From the NCBI GenBank assembly GCA_902472795.1, contig CABROZ010000115.1, forward strand, positions 1-6,635: a DNA stretch of 6,635 bases, given 5' to 3'. The notes under the pieces are model-generated. The model was given only the letters and a program-made list of their open reading frames with translations, did not search any database and was not told the DNA's origin. Origin of the DNA: an uncultured Bacteroides sp. GTDB lineage: Bacteria > Bacteroidota > Bacteroidia > Bacteroidales > Bacteroidaceae. How positions within the stretch are numbered: the first letter of the stretch is position 1; each line of letters starts with the position of its first letter. Positions 6,004-6,635 of the stretch are shown one piece after another. The translations under genes and the position numbers were made by a program.

Positions 6004-6037
6004 ATCCCCGTTGCACCGGCGTGCGGCGGGGATTTTT
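6004..6037 (+). terminator. Intrinsic terminator of efp
   Basis: ATCCCCGTTGCAC (6004-6016) pairs along all 13 bases, two as G-U, with GTGCGGCGGGGAT (6021-6033) around a CGGC loop, followed by a run of five T (6033-6037). An A-tract at 5993-5999 means it could also stop transcription from the right on the minus strand. It starts about 28 bp after the efp stop. Confidence 0.92.
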
Positions 6038-6120
6038 CGTATCGCAGCCGGCCAAAGCCCCTTTCCCGACGACAGAAAATAATATCGGACACATCTTCCC
6101 CGATAACCGAATATTTTTCC

Positions 6121-6128
6121 TACATTTG
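6121..6128 (+). promoter_or_regulatory. -7 box upstream of the glycosyltransferase
   Basis: TACATTTG matches TAnnTTTG and lies 27 bp before the ATG at 6156. No clear TTTG-like -33 box is found about 20 bp upstream, so this promoter may be weak or need an activator. Confidence 0.55.
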
Positions 6129-6155
6129 TCTCCGTCAAGAATAAAGAAACACACC

Positions 6156-6635
6156 ATGCGCTATTCCTTCATCATCCCCGTATATAACCGTCCCGACGAA
6201 GTGGACGAACTGCTGCAAAGTCTGCTGCAGCAAACCTTCCGCGACTTCGAAGTCATCGTGGTGGAAGACGGTTCGTCGGTGCCCTGCCGCGACGTGACGC
6301 TGAAGTACGCCGACCGGCTGGACCTGCACTACTACACCAAACCCAACTCCGGCCCCGGCCAGACCCGCAACTACGGTGCCGAACGCAGCCACGGCGAATA
6401 CCTTATTATATTGGATTCGGACTGCATCCTGCCCCCCGGCTATTTAGACGCCGTCGAGGCCGAACTGCAAGCCGCGCCTGCCGATGCTTTTGGCGGACCC
6501 GACCGTGCACACGCGTCGTTCACCCCCATACAGAAGGCCATCAACTACTCCATGACCTCGTTCTTCACCACCGGCGGCATCCGCGGCGGCAAGAAGAAGA
6601 TGGACCAGTTCTATCCCCGCAGCTTCAACATGGGC
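6156..6635 (+). CDS. Family 2 glycosyltransferase, N-terminal part
   Basis: The visible 160 residues form the GT-A nucleotide-sugar-binding half of a GT2 enzyme, which would transfer a sugar from an activated donor on the cytoplasmic side. The start MRYSFIIPVYNRPDEV is the classic first strand, with VVEDGS (35-40) for the nucleotide and LDSDC (86-90) containing the DxD metal motif (Asp87, Asp89). GPGQTRNYG (66-74) is the usual helix before it. The gene continues past the window, so the catalytic base region and any membrane helices cannot be seen. It has its own -7 box and follows the efp terminator, so it belongs to a different unit. Donor, acceptor and pathway cannot be determined. Confidence 0.92.
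   Translation, partial: MRYSFIIPVYNRPDEVDELLQSLLQQTFRDFEVIVVEDGSSVPCRDVTLKYADRLDLHYYTKPNSGPGQTRNYGAERSHGEYLIILDSDCILPPGYLDAVEAELQAAPADAFGGPDRAHASFTPIQKAINYSMTSFFTTGGIRGGKKKMDQFYPRSFNMG

Noticed and set aside
5376..6092. 238-codon minus-strand frame across efp
   Set aside because: It is antisense to efp and reads through the efp terminator; the product shows no family features.

Overview
This window looks like a core-genome segment from a member of the order Bacteroidales, probably a Bacteroides relative with rather GC-rich genes. Two observations point there: several intergenic regions carry the Bacteroidetes -7 promoter box TAnnTTTG with a TTTG-like box about 20 bp upstream, and the proteins (a 53-residue L34, a free-standing membrane PASTA protein, a PlsB-like acyltransferase) have the character of that phylum. 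No species is assigned.

Positions 1-3718 (minus strand) read as one envelope and translation operon. A promoter at 3686-3718 is followed by a PASTA-domain membrane protein, RluD-type 23S rRNA pseudouridine synthase, D-alanine--D-alanine ligase (ATGA overlap with rluD), and a PlsB-like acyltransferase that runs off the left edge. An AATGARG heptamer occurs four times in tandem between ddl and the acyltransferase.

Positions 3785-4815 (minus strand) hold a two-gene cassette with its own promoter: a DUF6922-like 110-aa protein, overlapping by ATGA with an AbiEii/AbiGii-type nucleotidyltransferase. Its base composition is clearly poorer in GC than the genes on its left (about 40-42% against 65-73% in hand-counted lines). 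It is probably an acquired toxin-antitoxin-like module placed between rpmH and the PASTA operon.

Positions 4816-4984 contain a 32-nt near-perfect palindrome, a short direct repeat and the rpmH terminator. Positions 4985-5408 hold rpmH (minus) and the divergent rpmH/efp promoters; efp has a leader of about 125 nt. Positions 5409-6037 hold efp and a strong 13-bp-stem terminator. From 6121 a new unit starts, with a family 2 glycosyltransferase that is cut by the right edge.

Most of the window is ordinary housekeeping sequence. The parts worth a second look are the AbiEii/DUF6922 cassette, the palindrome upstream of its promoter, the heptamer array, and the non-canonical acyltransferase motif I. 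No RNA genes, CRISPR arrays or insertion sequences were seen, and no gene-free stretch exceeds 300 bases.
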